Of a stretch of 34,050 nt of DNA, positions 16,144-25,133 are shown one piece after another; the first letter of the stretch is position 1, and each line of letters opens with the position of its first letter. Under the pieces are notes generated by a model that saw only the letters and a program-made list of their open reading frames with translations, had not been told where the DNA came from and did no database searches. Source of the DNA: Ktedonobacterales bacterium (GTDB lineage: Bacteria > Chloroflexota > Ktedonobacteria > Ktedonobacterales > Ktedonobacteraceae); contig DAIDJF010000059.1 of assembly GCA_027451525.1 (NCBI GenBank), positions 1-34,050 of the forward strand, read 5' to 3'. Position numbers and translations under genes: made by a program.

Positions 16144-17178
16144 TCAACTTTGAATATACTGTTGTAACGGTTGTGGCACTGTACTGGCGTCTCCTGCAAC
16201 CTTAATGGGCGTGGAGAGGATACCATTTGCCTGTAACAATGCCTGTCCTTGAGAGGATAGCATGAAATTGACGAAAGCGATAGCCCCCGCCATATCTTTT
16301 GACGTGCTGGGAATAGTGATGGTGTAGATAATAGGAGCACCCTTATGAACCTTCCCTGTCTTGGGGTCCGTCCAATGAGCCGTTGCGTACGCGCTGGCTT
16401 GTGTTGGGTCACCTAAATTGATCTGCGCCGGAAGCGAAATATAAGGCAGTTTGGCTTGTTTTGCCTCGTTGAGATAGAAGATACCCGCGTCAAGTTGGCC
16501 CGCACCCAGGCGTGCTACCAGTTCCTCCTCAGGAAAAACCTGACTGCTATTCTCATCGCTACCCAAAATTTTCTGTTCCAAACCAGGTTGTTTATAATAC
16601 TGCTCGGCCAACTGAAAAAGGAAAAGCGTACTATACCCTTTGGGATCTAATTCTGGGTCGGTACGACCGAGGCGTACTCCCGTTTCTTCAAGAACCTGAT
16701 ACCAGGTCTTGGTGCCGTTGGCGGCTGCCTGAAAATCGGCGGCAAAACGGCTTTGTGGATTGTAGCCAATCACCAATTGTGTCTGGGCCATAGTAAGATA
16801 CCAGGAGACATAGTTGCCATTCGCTGTGCCCATCAGCGTTTTGTTCACATTGGGGTCTGCACTAATAAATATATCGGGTGTGCGTAGGTGCCCCTTGATC
16901 TCATTTGCCAGTGCTGTAGATCCCTTGCCTTCACCTTGAAACGTATATCCTGTACTCTGCGTGAATGCCGGTTGTATGCTATGTTCCATAATGTTGACCA
17001 GCGAACCGGCATAGAGGACAGAAACGACTCCTTTATTTGTGGGGGCACTGGTTGGCGTTGTGCTGGCTGTTGTTCCCGTTGAGCCTCCACAAGCACTTAA
17101 CAATAAAAGCAGACTTGACAGGAGGCCAAACGCAAAAAATAAGCGGCTTTGCTGTCTAGTACGTGCTAGATTTCTCAT
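16144..17178 (-). CDS. Molybdate/tungstate-binding lipoprotein (WtpA/ModA type)
   Basis: A 344-aa substrate-binding protein. A hydrophobic signal ends in the lipobox LSAC (C30), so it should be lipid-anchored outside the membrane. The mature part starts VVSVLYAGSLVNIME, then GEGKGSTALANEIKG and TPDIFISADPNVNKTLM. That AGSL/GSxxLAN/ADVxxSAD pattern recalls archaeal WtpA and related tungstate/molybdate binders more than E. coli ModA. Oxyanion specificity (molybdate versus tungstate) cannot be told from sequence. The ATG at 17178 has AAGGAG seven bases upstream. It is the first gene of the operon with permease and ATPase, the usual order for import systems. Confidence 0.85.
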   Translation of the reverse strand: MRNLARTRQQSRLFFAFGLLSSLLLLLSACGGSTGTTASTTPTSAPTNKGVVSVLYAGSLVNIMEHSIQPAFTQSTGYTFQGEGKGSTALANEIKGHLRTPDIFISADPNVNKTLMGTANGNYVSWYLTMAQTQLVIGYNPQSRFAADFQAAANGTKTWYQVLEETGVRLGRTDPELDPKGYSTLFLFQLAEQYYKQPGLEQKILGSDENSSQVFPEEELVARLGAGQLDAGIFYLNEAKQAKLPYISLPAQINLGDPTQASAYATAHWTDPKTGKVHKGAPIIYTITIPSTSKDMAGAIAFVNFMLSSQGQALLQANGILSTPIKVAGDASTVPQPLQQYIQS

Positions 17179-17195
17179 CAATTCGCTCCTTTGTA

Positions 17196-17219
17196 TATGA
17201 GTATTCATATTATGAGTAT
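17196..17219. repeat. Direct repeat TATGAGTAT in the importer leader, possible operator
   Basis: TATGAGTAT occurs at 17196-17204 and again at 17211-17219, a 15-bp period. The second copy overlaps the predicted -10 and the first lies just downstream of it, placing both where a repressor could act. No regulator is identified. Confidence 0.45.
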
Positions 17220-17244
17220 ACGGTAATGGATGATGATTGGTCAA
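17215..17244 (-). promoter_or_regulatory. Predicted sigma70-type promoter of the molybdate/tungstate operon
   Basis: On the minus strand TTGACC (17239-17244), an 18-bp spacer and TATACT (17215-17220) lie about 40-65 bp upstream of the ATG at 17178. Confidence 0.6.
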
Positions 17245-17296
17245 GGTAAATATTTCAGCGCGTGAAATCGCGTAGAAACTGGACTGATTTTGCCCA

Positions 17297-17325
17297 TTGA
17301 CAAGCAAAGATGGTAACGCTATGCT
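17297..17325 (+). promoter_or_regulatory. Predicted sigma70-type promoter of the VKOR-family gene
   Basis: A perfect TTGACA (17297-17302), a 17-bp spacer and TATGCT (17320-17325) stand about 57 bp before the ATG at 17382. Confidence 0.65.
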
Positions 17326-17381
17326 ATCTATACACGTATGGACAAGTAATTGAACATGAGAGAAAGAGTAGGATCATAGAG

Positions 17382-17873
17382 ATGCGACGTACTTGGGGAC
17401 AGATTGCGCTACTTACGCTTTCGCTGATCGGAGCGGCTATTGCGATTTATCTAACGTTTGTTCACTATCAGCAAGTGGCTCTGGTCTGTTCATCACAAGG
17501 TTTTGTGGATTGTGCGCGTGTGCTTTCCAGTACATATTCTAATGTACCTGGAACAACGTTACCAATCACGATTCCTGGGTTGGGCTGGATACTGGTAAGT
17601 GCATTGCTTGCTATTGTTATCTGGCGTGCGCCGGAGCGTCGCAATCTGCTGATTGTGCAATGTGTCTGGATGGGCCTTGGTTTATTAGCTGTCTTCTATC
17701 TGGTCTACGTGGAATTGGTGCGTCTCCACACGCTCTGCGCCTGGTGTACAGGCTTTCATGTTGTCATCCTCGCTATGCTGCTGCTCTCTGTCTTCCAATT
17801 GCAAAATGGCACCTCTGAAGAGGAAGAGGATCGGGAAGAGACACCAATTCCTACCTCTCTCTCGCGCCAATAA
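17382..17873 (+). CDS. Vitamin K epoxide reductase (VKOR) family membrane protein
   Basis: A 163-aa protein with four TM helices. The loop cysteines C36 and C44 (CSSQGFVDC) and the active-site C119-x-x-C122 (CAWC) are all present, as is the Ser-rich stretch after the loop. Bacterial VKOR homologues re-oxidise a DsbA-like partner and pass electrons to quinone, supporting disulfide formation outside the membrane. No fused thioredoxin domain is seen, so a separate partner is needed. The acidic C-terminal tail (EEEEDREE) is cytoplasmic by prediction. The ATG at 17382 puts the first TM at the usual place; an in-frame GTG-like extension to 17310 would overlap the promoter. Confidence 0.9.
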   Translation: MRRTWGQIALLTLSLIGAAIAIYLTFVHYQQVALVCSSQGFVDCARVLSSTYSNVPGTTLPITIPGLGWILVSALLAIVIWRAPERRNLLIVQCVWMGLGLLAVFYLVYVELVRLHTLCAWCTGFHVVILAMLLLSVFQLQNGTSEEEEDREETPIPTSLSRQ

Positions 17874-17946
17874 GCAATAACCCTGGCAACGAGCGTAGGG
17901 ACCGCTTTACCATCATCAACACATGAAAATGGGCATCACATATGGT

Positions 17947-18040
17947 GTAGGGGCGTGATTTATCACGCCCTGCTCGTCTATCGATCGGCCTGGGGAGCCG
18001 TGTGACGTGGTACGAGGGCGTGATGGAATCACGCCCCTAC
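17947..18040. repeat. MITE-like palindromic repeat element, copy 1 (complete)
   Basis: The left end reads GTAGGGGCGTGATT followed by ATCACGCCCT; the right end (18012-18040) is its near-perfect inverse, ending ATCACGCCCCTAC. Each ~30-bp end is itself a palindrome, so the element can fold as a cloverleaf. The middle contains another small stem (GGCCTGGGGAGCC). It codes for nothing. It lies between two convergent genes. Confidence 0.8.
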
Positions 18041-18077
18041 GCATCATATACCGTAGGCAGATTCAATTTTTCACCAC

Positions 18078-18160
18078 GATCATCACGCCCTGCCCATGCG
18101 CCAACCCGCCTGGGAGGCCATACGAACGGTGACGAGGGCGTGATGGAATCACGCCCCTAC
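18078..18160. repeat. MITE-like palindromic repeat element, copy 2 (left end truncated)
   Basis: Starts inside the left palindrome (ATCATCACGCCCTG), has a related middle with CGCCTGGGAGGCC, and ends with a right arm (18132-18160) identical over 29 bp to that of copy 1. It lies 12 bp before the stop of the MOSC gene and may act as a terminator for it. Confidence 0.75.
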
Positions 18161-18171
18161 ATTTAATGTTT

Positions 18172-18705
18172 CTATGCTTGCGGGATAATGTGGGCACTAT
18201 CGCCGGGGCGCACCCATCCCTCTTGCAATACACGTGCCATAATGCCTGCTTGATACATACGCTTGTTGCCTGCTCTTTTGCTGACTGCCTTGAGCAGGCG
18301 TGTATCCATCTCTTCCAGTTGTGTGCAGGGCTTGCGTATCTCGGTAATTTCGATGATGGCACTGCCCAGATGCAGGCGTGTACCCGCCGGAAGTTTCATT
18401 ACAGCCAGACCATCTACGACAATATTTTCTCCCAACATGCCGTGACTGACGTGGATATCCTGTGCTGCCAATTCGGGATAGACTGTCGCATCGACAAGCA
18501 AAACCTGACGTACGTTGGGCCGCGTTGGGTCCTTGCGCGCAAGATAGCGATGGCGTACCTGAAGACCCGCGTGATAGTCGCCCTCGATGCCCAGACCTTC
18601 CAGCAGATGGATTGACGTGACGACATGTTTGGGCAGACCCGGCTCGGCCTTGCGACAAACTGCGACAACCGTTCCTTTCTGCTCTCCGGTTTGTGCCTCA
18701 CTCAT
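18172..18705 (-). CDS. MOSC-domain protein
   Basis: A 177-aa single-domain MOSC protein. Visible family marks are GLGIEGDYHAG near the start, the arginine-rich HRYLARKDPTRPNVRQV, HGMLGENIVVDG, and EIRKPCTQLE with the conserved Cys. MOSC domains carry a sulfur on that Cys and are linked to molybdenum-cofactor sulfuration or detoxification. This stand-alone form resembles YiiM/MOSC proteins of unknown substrate. The ATG at 18705 lies 4 bp after the exporter permease stop at 18710, and its GGGAG site is inside the permease gene, so the two are probably coupled. Confidence 0.9.
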   Translation of the reverse strand: MSEAQTGEQKGTVVAVCRKAEPGLPKHVVTSIHLLEGLGIEGDYHAGLQVRHRYLARKDPTRPNVRQVLLVDATVYPELAAQDIHVSHGMLGENIVVDGLAVMKLPAGTRLHLGSAIIEITEIRKPCTQLEEMDTRLLKAVSKRAGNKRMYQAGIMARVLQEGWVRPGDSAHIIPQA

Positions 18706-18709
18706 CCTA

Positions 18710-19498
18710 TTACTCCCATTTGAATGTGCGAATAGCAATGAAGAGAATGAGAATGGCCCAAACGACTAACACAATCAGCGGGAAGGTGGGAAATGTGGCC
18801 GTTTTACTCATTGCTGCTTGCAGTGCCTGGGTCAATGCGGCCGCTGGCAAGAGTTGCGCCAGCGCGGCCAGTGGTGCGGGCAGGTGGTCGAGTGGGAGAA
18901 TACCACCACCGAGCAGAATAAAGATCAGGAAGAGCGCGTTGGCTCCTGCCAGCGTCAACTCTGCTCGTAATGCACCCGCCATCGCCAGACCGCCAGCTGC
19001 GAATGTGATTGTCCCCAATGCTAATGCCAGCAAAATGAGGGCAGGTGAGCCAGCGAGACTCCAATGGTACAAGCCGACCGCAACTCCCACGAGTAGCACG
19101 ACTTGTATGATTTCAAGCAGAAGAATTGAAATGATTTTCGCAATAATCAGACTGCTGCGCGAAAGCGGCGAACTGCCCAAGCGTTTGAGCACACCATAGT
19201 TACGCTCATACGCGGTCGCAATGCCCAGATTGACCATCCCTGCCGCCATAATCGCAATGGCGAGAATGCCGGGTAGCAGAAAATCGACGGCTGAGCCGCT
19301 ACTGGTTGGGATGACATTGAGCGAGGCAAAGAAGATCAGCAGCATCACCGGAATAATCAGCGTGACCAGAATATTTTCGCCACGGCGCAGTGTAAGCAAG
19401 AGTTCAAAGCGCGTCTGAGTCAAAATCTGGCGCGTGGGCGAGGCGGCTTGTGATGCCTCTATTGCATTTGTTGATAGAGAAGGTGTCTGTGTTGCCAT
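18710..19498 (-). CDS. ABC-2 type exporter permease
   Basis: A 262-aa permease with a cytoplasmic N-terminus and about six TM helices. LLTLRRGENILVTLIIPVMLLIF starts the first helix, and GVLKRLGSSPLSRSSLIIAK is the conserved cytoplasmic loop of ABC-2 permeases. GGGILPLDHLP near residue 195 is another family mark. It pairs with the ATPase whose stop (19503) is 4 bp upstream of its ATG. The substrate is unknown; DrrB-like drug or lipid exporters look the same. Confidence 0.9.
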   Translation of the reverse strand: MATQTPSLSTNAIEASQAASPTRQILTQTRFELLLTLRRGENILVTLIIPVMLLIFFASLNVIPTSSGSAVDFLLPGILAIAIMAAGMVNLGIATAYERNYGVLKRLGSSPLSRSSLIIAKIISILLLEIIQVVLLVGVAVGLYHWSLAGSPALILLALALGTITFAAGGLAMAGALRAELTLAGANALFLIFILLGGGILPLDHLPAPLAALAQLLPAAALTQALQAAMSKTATFPTFPLIVLVVWAILILFIAIRTFKWE

Positions 19499-19502
19499 AA
19501 TC

Positions 19503-20486
19503 TTATTCTCGTACCTCCGAACCTGTCAGGCGCAAGAACAGGTCTTCCAGTGAACCGTGACCGACGCGCAATTCTGACAGCGTGATCTGCTGGTCGCGTA
19601 GATAAGCCGTAAGTTCTGCTAACAGGGCAGGAACAGCCTCTGTCTCGATCAGATAGCTACCGGGGCGTACCTCGCTTGCTGTTTTTGCGGTGGGCAAGCT
19701 TGCCAGTTGTGCGCAATCAAGGCCCGTGGGAGCGACGAAGCGCACCACGTTGGCATTTTGTGTGCCCGTCATACTCCCAGGCGTATCCAGCGCAATCAGG
19801 CGACCGTGATCGATGATTGCCACACGGTCGGCAAGGCGTTCGGCTTCGTCCATCAGGTGTGTTGTTAAAAGGATGGTTGCACCCTGTTTTTTGAGATCAC
19901 GAATGATTTCCCAGGTTGCCAGACGGGCCTGGGGGTCCATGCCAGCCGTCGGTTCATCCATGAAGACTAGTTTGGGATTGCCGACCAGAGCGACCGCCAG
20001 GGCCAGGCGGCGTTTCTGACCACCAGAGAGACGCCGACAGCGTGTCTTGGCGGCGGCTGTCATGCCTACACGCTCTAGCAGTTCATCGATATCGCGTGGA
20101 TTGCTGTAATAGCCTGCAAACAAGCTCAGCACCTCGCGCGCAGTGAGCGCGGGATACAGGCCATCTTGCTGTAGCACAACACCAATCTGCGGCTTGAGCT
20201 GTGCGGCATCGCGCATAGGATCGAGACCCAACACGCGAATTGTGCCGCTATCTGCTTTGCGATAGCCTTCCAGCGTCTCGACTGTGGTTGTCTTGCCCGC
20301 ACCGTTAGGGCCGAGCAGGGCAAAAACTTCGCCGCGATGGACGGTAAATTCAAGAGTATCAACGACTTTATTTGTGCCGTAGCTTTTACTAAATTTGTCA
20401 ACGACAATAGCCTCGCCCGTATCTGTCGCCGCTGTTGAGGCCGACTGGCGTGTCGCGCGAGACCTTGTCTGCGTATCGGCAGACAT
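19503..20486 (-). CDS. ABC-2 type exporter ATPase
   Basis: A 327-aa ATPase. Walker A GPNGAGKT (59-66), Q-loop VVLQQDGLYP, signature LSGGQKRRLALA, Walker B LVFMDEPTAGMD and switch LLTTHLMDEA are all present. The C-terminal ~100 residues match the DrrA/CcmA-type extension (ELRVGHGSLEDLFLRLTG). A Ser/Thr/Arg-rich 25-residue tail precedes the domain. The ATG follows AAGGAG. It heads a three-gene unit with the permease and the MOSC protein. Confidence 0.93.
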   Translation of the reverse strand: MSADTQTRSRATRQSASTAATDTGEAIVVDKFSKSYGTNKVVDTLEFTVHRGEVFALLGPNGAGKTTTVETLEGYRKADSGTIRVLGLDPMRDAAQLKPQIGVVLQQDGLYPALTAREVLSLFAGYYSNPRDIDELLERVGMTAAAKTRCRRLSGGQKRRLALAVALVGNPKLVFMDEPTAGMDPQARLATWEIIRDLKKQGATILLTTHLMDEAERLADRVAIIDHGRLIALDTPGSMTGTQNANVVRFVAPTGLDCAQLASLPTAKTASEVRPGSYLIETEAVPALLAELTAYLRDQQITLSELRVGHGSLEDLFLRLTGSEVRE

Positions 20487-20721
20487 AATAAAACTCCTTA
20501 ATTGTCCATGGTAAATACAGTGCGGTAAAAATTCCTGATACTCCTATACAGTACAGCAGTTCGCTACGAATGACAAGATGGAAGAAATATGACCTTTGTT
20601 ACATCTATTTTGTAATCTGAATCGTGTTTAATGATAGAGGTTGTGCTAAAACAATTTGCAGCATTTTCTCTGTGATGAAATGATGTACTCTATGGCATAA
20701 CCGGAAAGAGGAGATAGAAAG

Positions 20722-20898
20722 ATGTTTAGCACGTTGGCGAATATTCTGTGGGCTATTGTCGTAATTCTTTTTGTATTCTGGTTGCTCGGATTGGTTTTTC
20801 ATATCGCGGGCGCATTCATTCATATCCTGCTGATCGTGGCGATTATTATCCTGCTGTATAATCTGTTTACTGCGAACCGTTCACGTCGCACCCTATAA
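20722..20898 (+). CDS. Small two-TM protein of the lmo0937 (DUF5670) type
   Basis: A 58-aa protein beginning MFSTLANILWAIVVILF and ending NLFTANRSRRTL. It has two hydrophobic helices (about 8-28 and 32-50) with a short His-containing turn, and a basic tail. This matches the lmo0937-type small membrane proteins that are widespread and of unknown function, often stress-related by expression. AGAGGAG at 20707-20713 is its ribosome-binding site, and a strong terminator follows at 20919. It is a single-gene unit. Confidence 0.85.
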   Translation: MFSTLANILWAIVVILFVFWLLGLVFHIAGAFIHILLIVAIIILLYNLFTANRSRRTL

Positions 20899-20918
20899 AG
20901 CAAAAACCAGCTAGCATC

Positions 20919-20962
20919 ATCCTCTTCACTTGTCAGATAAGGCAAAGTGAAGAGGATTTTTT
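20919..20962 (+). terminator. Rho-independent terminator after the small membrane protein
   Basis: ATCCTCTTCACTT (20919-20931) pairs perfectly over 13 bp with AAGTGAAGAGGAT (20945-20957), and is followed by TTTTTT. Confidence 0.92.
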
Positions 20963-21138
20963 GTTTTTTGGGAATATTTGACGTTGCCAATCTCAGGTGC
21001 TACACTATCTGGAAACCTATTGGACTTGTTACACGTTATTATTGAACGAATGATAGGGCTTTGCGCACACTGTGGTGTATTATAACGTGCATTGCCTGTT
21101 CCATCTTGTTTGTACCGTCTTTGTATGTCAATGTTGCA

Positions 21139-22699
<1,561 letters not shown>

Positions 22700-22703
22700 A
22701 AGC

Positions 22704-22732
22704 GCGTCGCTACTCACTGCGTCGCTACTCAC
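22704..22732. repeat. Tandem 14-bp duplication
   Basis: GCGTCGCTACTCAC occurs at 22704-22717 and 22719-22732, one base apart. The second copy contains the stop codon of the convergent amidase gene. Confidence 0.85.
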
Positions 22733-23352
22733 AAGGTAGAAGACGCCAGAAAAGCGAACAATTCCTCCCAGGGATAAGGGCCAGGACAGAAATGGCGGTT
22801 AATGGGGTCCATTGAGAAATGGCCTGTGATACCGCCTTCTGCATCTGCCTTGCGTTTGGGAATATTATGCCGTTCACAGATAGCACGAATCAGACGGAAA
22901 CTGGCGTGTTTCTGTCTCTCGGTTAGCTCATCGGAGTTATCTTTGCTGAGTTTGACATGTTCGATGGAGAGCGTGAGATAGTTGGGATTGATAGCACGCG
23001 ACCACCAGGGGTCGTGATGAATACTATCGCCTGATGTGCCAGGGATACCACTAACATAGCCATTGCCGAATGCTCCCTGCTCCTCATCTATACATTTGAC
23101 TAACTCGCCGTCCAGTCCGATGATATAGTGTGTGGATACAGGATTATTTCCGCCTTCAGTAGATTTGAAGAAATGAGCAACAGCTTTTGCGCTTGTAAAG
23201 CCTGCGGTTCCGTGGATAATTACATAACGCGGGCTATAACCATTCCTACGGGGGAAATAATTGTTATTTGGTATCCAAATTATTTCGTTCTCATCCAACA
23301 TCGTTTTTACTTTCCATCTTATTCGTTGTCTTACTTTAGCCTGCTTACTCAC
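22729..23352 (-). CDS. N-acetylmuramoyl-L-alanine amidase-like protein (Amidase_2 / PGRP fold)
   Basis: A 207-aa protein with a single domain. VIIHGTAG holds the first zinc-ligand His, and the C-terminal GHFSMDPINRHFCPGPYPW holds the second His and a Cys ligand. THYIIGLDGELVKCIDE and SIEHVK are typical for the family, which cleaves the lactyl-Ala bond of peptidoglycan. No signal peptide or wall-binding domain is seen, so export is unclear. The start is uncertain: GTG 23352 gives a basic N-terminus, and ATG 23301 gives MLDENEI; neither has a good ribosome-binding site. It is divergent from the roadblock/GTPase genes. Confidence 0.82.
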   Translation of the reverse strand: MSKQAKVRQRIRWKVKTMLDENEIIWIPNNNYFPRRNGYSPRYVIIHGTAGFTSAKAVAHFFKSTEGGNNPVSTHYIIGLDGELVKCIDEEQGAFGNGYVSGIPGTSGDSIHHDPWWSRAINPNYLTLSIEHVKLSKDNSDELTERQKHASFRLIRAICERHNIPKRKADAEGGITGHFSMDPINRHFCPGPYPWEELFAFLASSTL

Positions 23353-23377
23353 GCTTTTTTACTATCATATCCCGTAT

Positions 23378-23389
23378 ATATGTACATAT
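23378..23389. promoter_or_regulatory. 12-bp perfect palindrome in the amidase / roadblock divergent region
   Basis: ATATGTACATAT is fully self-complementary and lies 26 bp upstream of the amidase start and about 170 bp before the first roadblock gene. It could be an operator shared by both. The remaining gap up to 23478 shows nothing further I can support. Confidence 0.35.
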
Positions 23390-23478
23390 GCTAGATCTGG
23401 AACGTTTCTTTGTAATAGTGAACACAAAATCGTACAGGCAGGCAAAAACAAAGCGATTAGCCAAGATGTCCCATCGTG

Positions 23479-23507
23479 TTGCGTCCTATCGGTGCATCGG
23501 TTAGAAT
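23479..23507 (+). promoter_or_regulatory. Predicted sigma70-type promoter of the roadblock/MglA operon
   Basis: TTGCGT (23479-23484), a 17-bp spacer and TAGAAT (23502-23507) lie 55 bp before the ATG at 23562. Confidence 0.55.
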
Positions 23508-23561
23508 TACGGGAGTATTGCTAACCTGATACATGCACAACCTGCCTGTGTGGAGGAAAGA

Positions 23562-23927
23562 ATGGTTGATCTGAAACAAACCCTGAGCCGCTTCCTTGCA
23601 ATCCCCGGTGTACGACAAGCAATTCTTGTCGGTCGCGATGGTCTGATGATCGAGGGATTGACCCGTGATGGCAAGGAAGATATGGAAGCGGTCAGCGCAA
23701 TTACAACAACTGGTCTGAGCACCGCAGAAGCTCTCGGCCAGGAAATCGCGCGTGGGAGTGTGGTGGGGGTATTGATGGAGTATGAACACGGGCTGGTAAG
23801 TGTAGATCCGTTAGGGGATTTTGCACTGATGATTACTCTTTCTGACAATGCCTCGAATATTGGGCGTGTACGCCATCTGGTCAAAACCAGCCGCAGTGAG
23901 ATTCTAGAGGCATTGGATATTGCTTAA
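23562..23927 (+). CDS. Roadblock/LC7-domain protein
   Basis: A 121-aa single-domain protein. It begins MVDLKQTLSRFLAIPGVRQAILVGRDGLMI, the typical roadblock beta-hairpin, and ends with a helix VRHLVKTSRSEILEALD. Roadblock proteins dimerise and regulate small Ras-like GTPases. It is less like MglB than the next gene is and resembles the stand-alone roadblock proteins of actinobacterial conservons. GGAGGAAAGA precedes the ATG directly. First gene of a run with MglB-like, MglA-like and P450 genes. Confidence 0.88.
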   Translation: MVDLKQTLSRFLAIPGVRQAILVGRDGLMIEGLTRDGKEDMEAVSAITTTGLSTAEALGQEIARGSVVGVLMEYEHGLVSVDPLGDFALMITLSDNASNIGRVRHLVKTSRSEILEALDIA

Positions 23928-24022
23928 TACGCAAAAAATACAAAAATGTGTAGTTGAGAGAGGACTGAGTATACTGGTAATGCAAGGTAGTGCCAGATGT
24001 ACACTCGGAAGGCGGCACGTCC

Positions 24023-24517
24023 ATGGAACAATTGACGAACCTTATCGTTTCTGATCGTGAGCTTACCGTAATTTCGGCTTTGCTAAATAAGCTCATGAAC
24101 GATACGAATGCGACATCAGCAATGTTGATAGATAAGAGCGGTCAGGTGGTGGCAACACAAGGCTCTGGGGTGCGCAGGAATGCAACCACTCTTGGGGCAT
24201 TGTTGGCTGGGGTATTTTCTTCTTCACGCGAGGTAGCCAAGTTACTCGATGAAAAGGATTTTCGCAATATCTTTCAACAAGGGGTCCAGGAAAATATCTA
24301 TACATCAATGGTTGAAGATCAATGGCTCCTCGTCATTATTTTTGATAAGCTGACACATATTGGCTTGGTGAAAGTTCTTTCGAAGAAGGCCGCAGATGAG
24401 TTGGGGCGTGTGCTAGAGCGCGTGCGTAGCGAGACCTCGCGCACCAAATCCTCAGTCATCAATGTTCAGTTTCGCTCCTCCGTCGAGGATACTATTGATC
24501 TTCTTTTCCGCGATTAG
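24023..24517 (+). CDS. MglB-like roadblock/LC7 protein
   Basis: A 164-aa protein. Its body (TSAMLIDKSGQVVATQG, NIYTSMVEDQWLLVIIFD, IGLVKVLSKKAADELGRVLERV) follows the pattern of MglB, the activating partner of MglA in Myxococcus and Thermus. It also keeps the C-terminal DTIDLLF segment, which resembles DDIDNLF at the end of MglB. It probably acts as GTPase-activating protein for the gene just downstream. The ATG at 24023 has GGAAGG upstream. The 95-bp gap from the previous roadblock gene has no strong promoter or terminator. Its stop overlaps the ribosome-binding site of the GTPase gene. Confidence 0.88.
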   Translation: MEQLTNLIVSDRELTVISALLNKLMNDTNATSAMLIDKSGQVVATQGSGVRRNATTLGALLAGVFSSSREVAKLLDEKDFRNIFQQGVQENIYTSMVEDQWLLVIIFDKLTHIGLVKVLSKKAADELGRVLERVRSETSRTKSSVINVQFRSSVEDTIDLLFRD

Positions 24518-24532
24518 AGGAGCCAGACACGT

Positions 24533-25108
24533 ATGGCCTTAATAAATATTGCATCTCATGAAATCCATTGCAAGATTGTCTATTATGGGATTGGCTACTG
24601 CGGCAAAACGACGAATCTGCAATATGTTTTCAAAAGCATTAACCCAAGCGCACGCGGCGAAATGCTTTCAATTGCTACCGAGACAGAGCGCACGCTCTTC
24701 TTTGATTTTCTTCCCCTTGATCTCGGTACGATTCATGGCTTCCGCACCCGCTTCCACCTCTACACTGTCCCCGGCCAAATCCTCTACGAGCGCACCCGTC
24801 TTGCTGTCCTGAATGGCGCGGATGGTATCGTCTTCGTCGTAGACTCACAAGCTGAGAAGTTTGAAGAGAATGTGCAGAGCATCACTGAACTAGAGATGAA
24901 TATGCGGCGTATCGGTAAAGATATGAGCCGGTTCCCACTCGTCATGCAGTGGAATAAACGCGATATGCCCTCAGCCCTCCCCGTGAACGTGTTGGAACGC
25001 TACCTCAATCGACGGCGTGTCCCCAGTTTTGAAGCCGTTGCCGCCGATGGACGGGGTGTCTTCGCAACCCTGCGCGCGATTAGTAAAAACGTGATGGCCC
25101 AACTCTAA
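24533..25108 (+). CDS. MglA-like Ras-superfamily GTPase
   Basis: A 191-aa GTPase. The P-loop is GIGYCGKT (19-26), switch I has TERTLFFDFLPLDLG, switch II has TVPGQ (78-82) in place of the usual DTAGQ, and the base-specificity motif is NKRD (141-144). G21, T26/T27, R53 and Q82 sit at the same numbers as the functional residues of Myxococcus MglA, including the intrinsic Arg finger and the catalytic Gln. MglA family members set cell polarity. It starts 15 bp after the MglB-like gene with AGAGGAG as ribosome-binding site, so partner and GTPase are co-translated. No C-terminal lipid motif is seen. Confidence 0.93.
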   Translation: MALINIASHEIHCKIVYYGIGYCGKTTNLQYVFKSINPSARGEMLSIATETERTLFFDFLPLDLGTIHGFRTRFHLYTVPGQILYERTRLAVLNGADGIVFVVDSQAEKFEENVQSITELEMNMRRIGKDMSRFPLVMQWNKRDMPSALPVNVLERYLNRRRVPSFEAVAADGRGVFATLRAISKNVMAQL

Positions 25109-25133
25109 TCCATTCTCAACATACTGCCTCCTC

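Noticed and set aside
17947..18160. CRISPR-like spaced repeats
   Set aside because: Only two irregular elements with related middles and palindromic ends; no unique spacers of constant length and no cas genes.
18166..18658. Overlapping frames on both strands in the MOSC gene
   Set aside because: Only the minus-strand frame ending at 18172 has the MOSC motifs; others are shadows.
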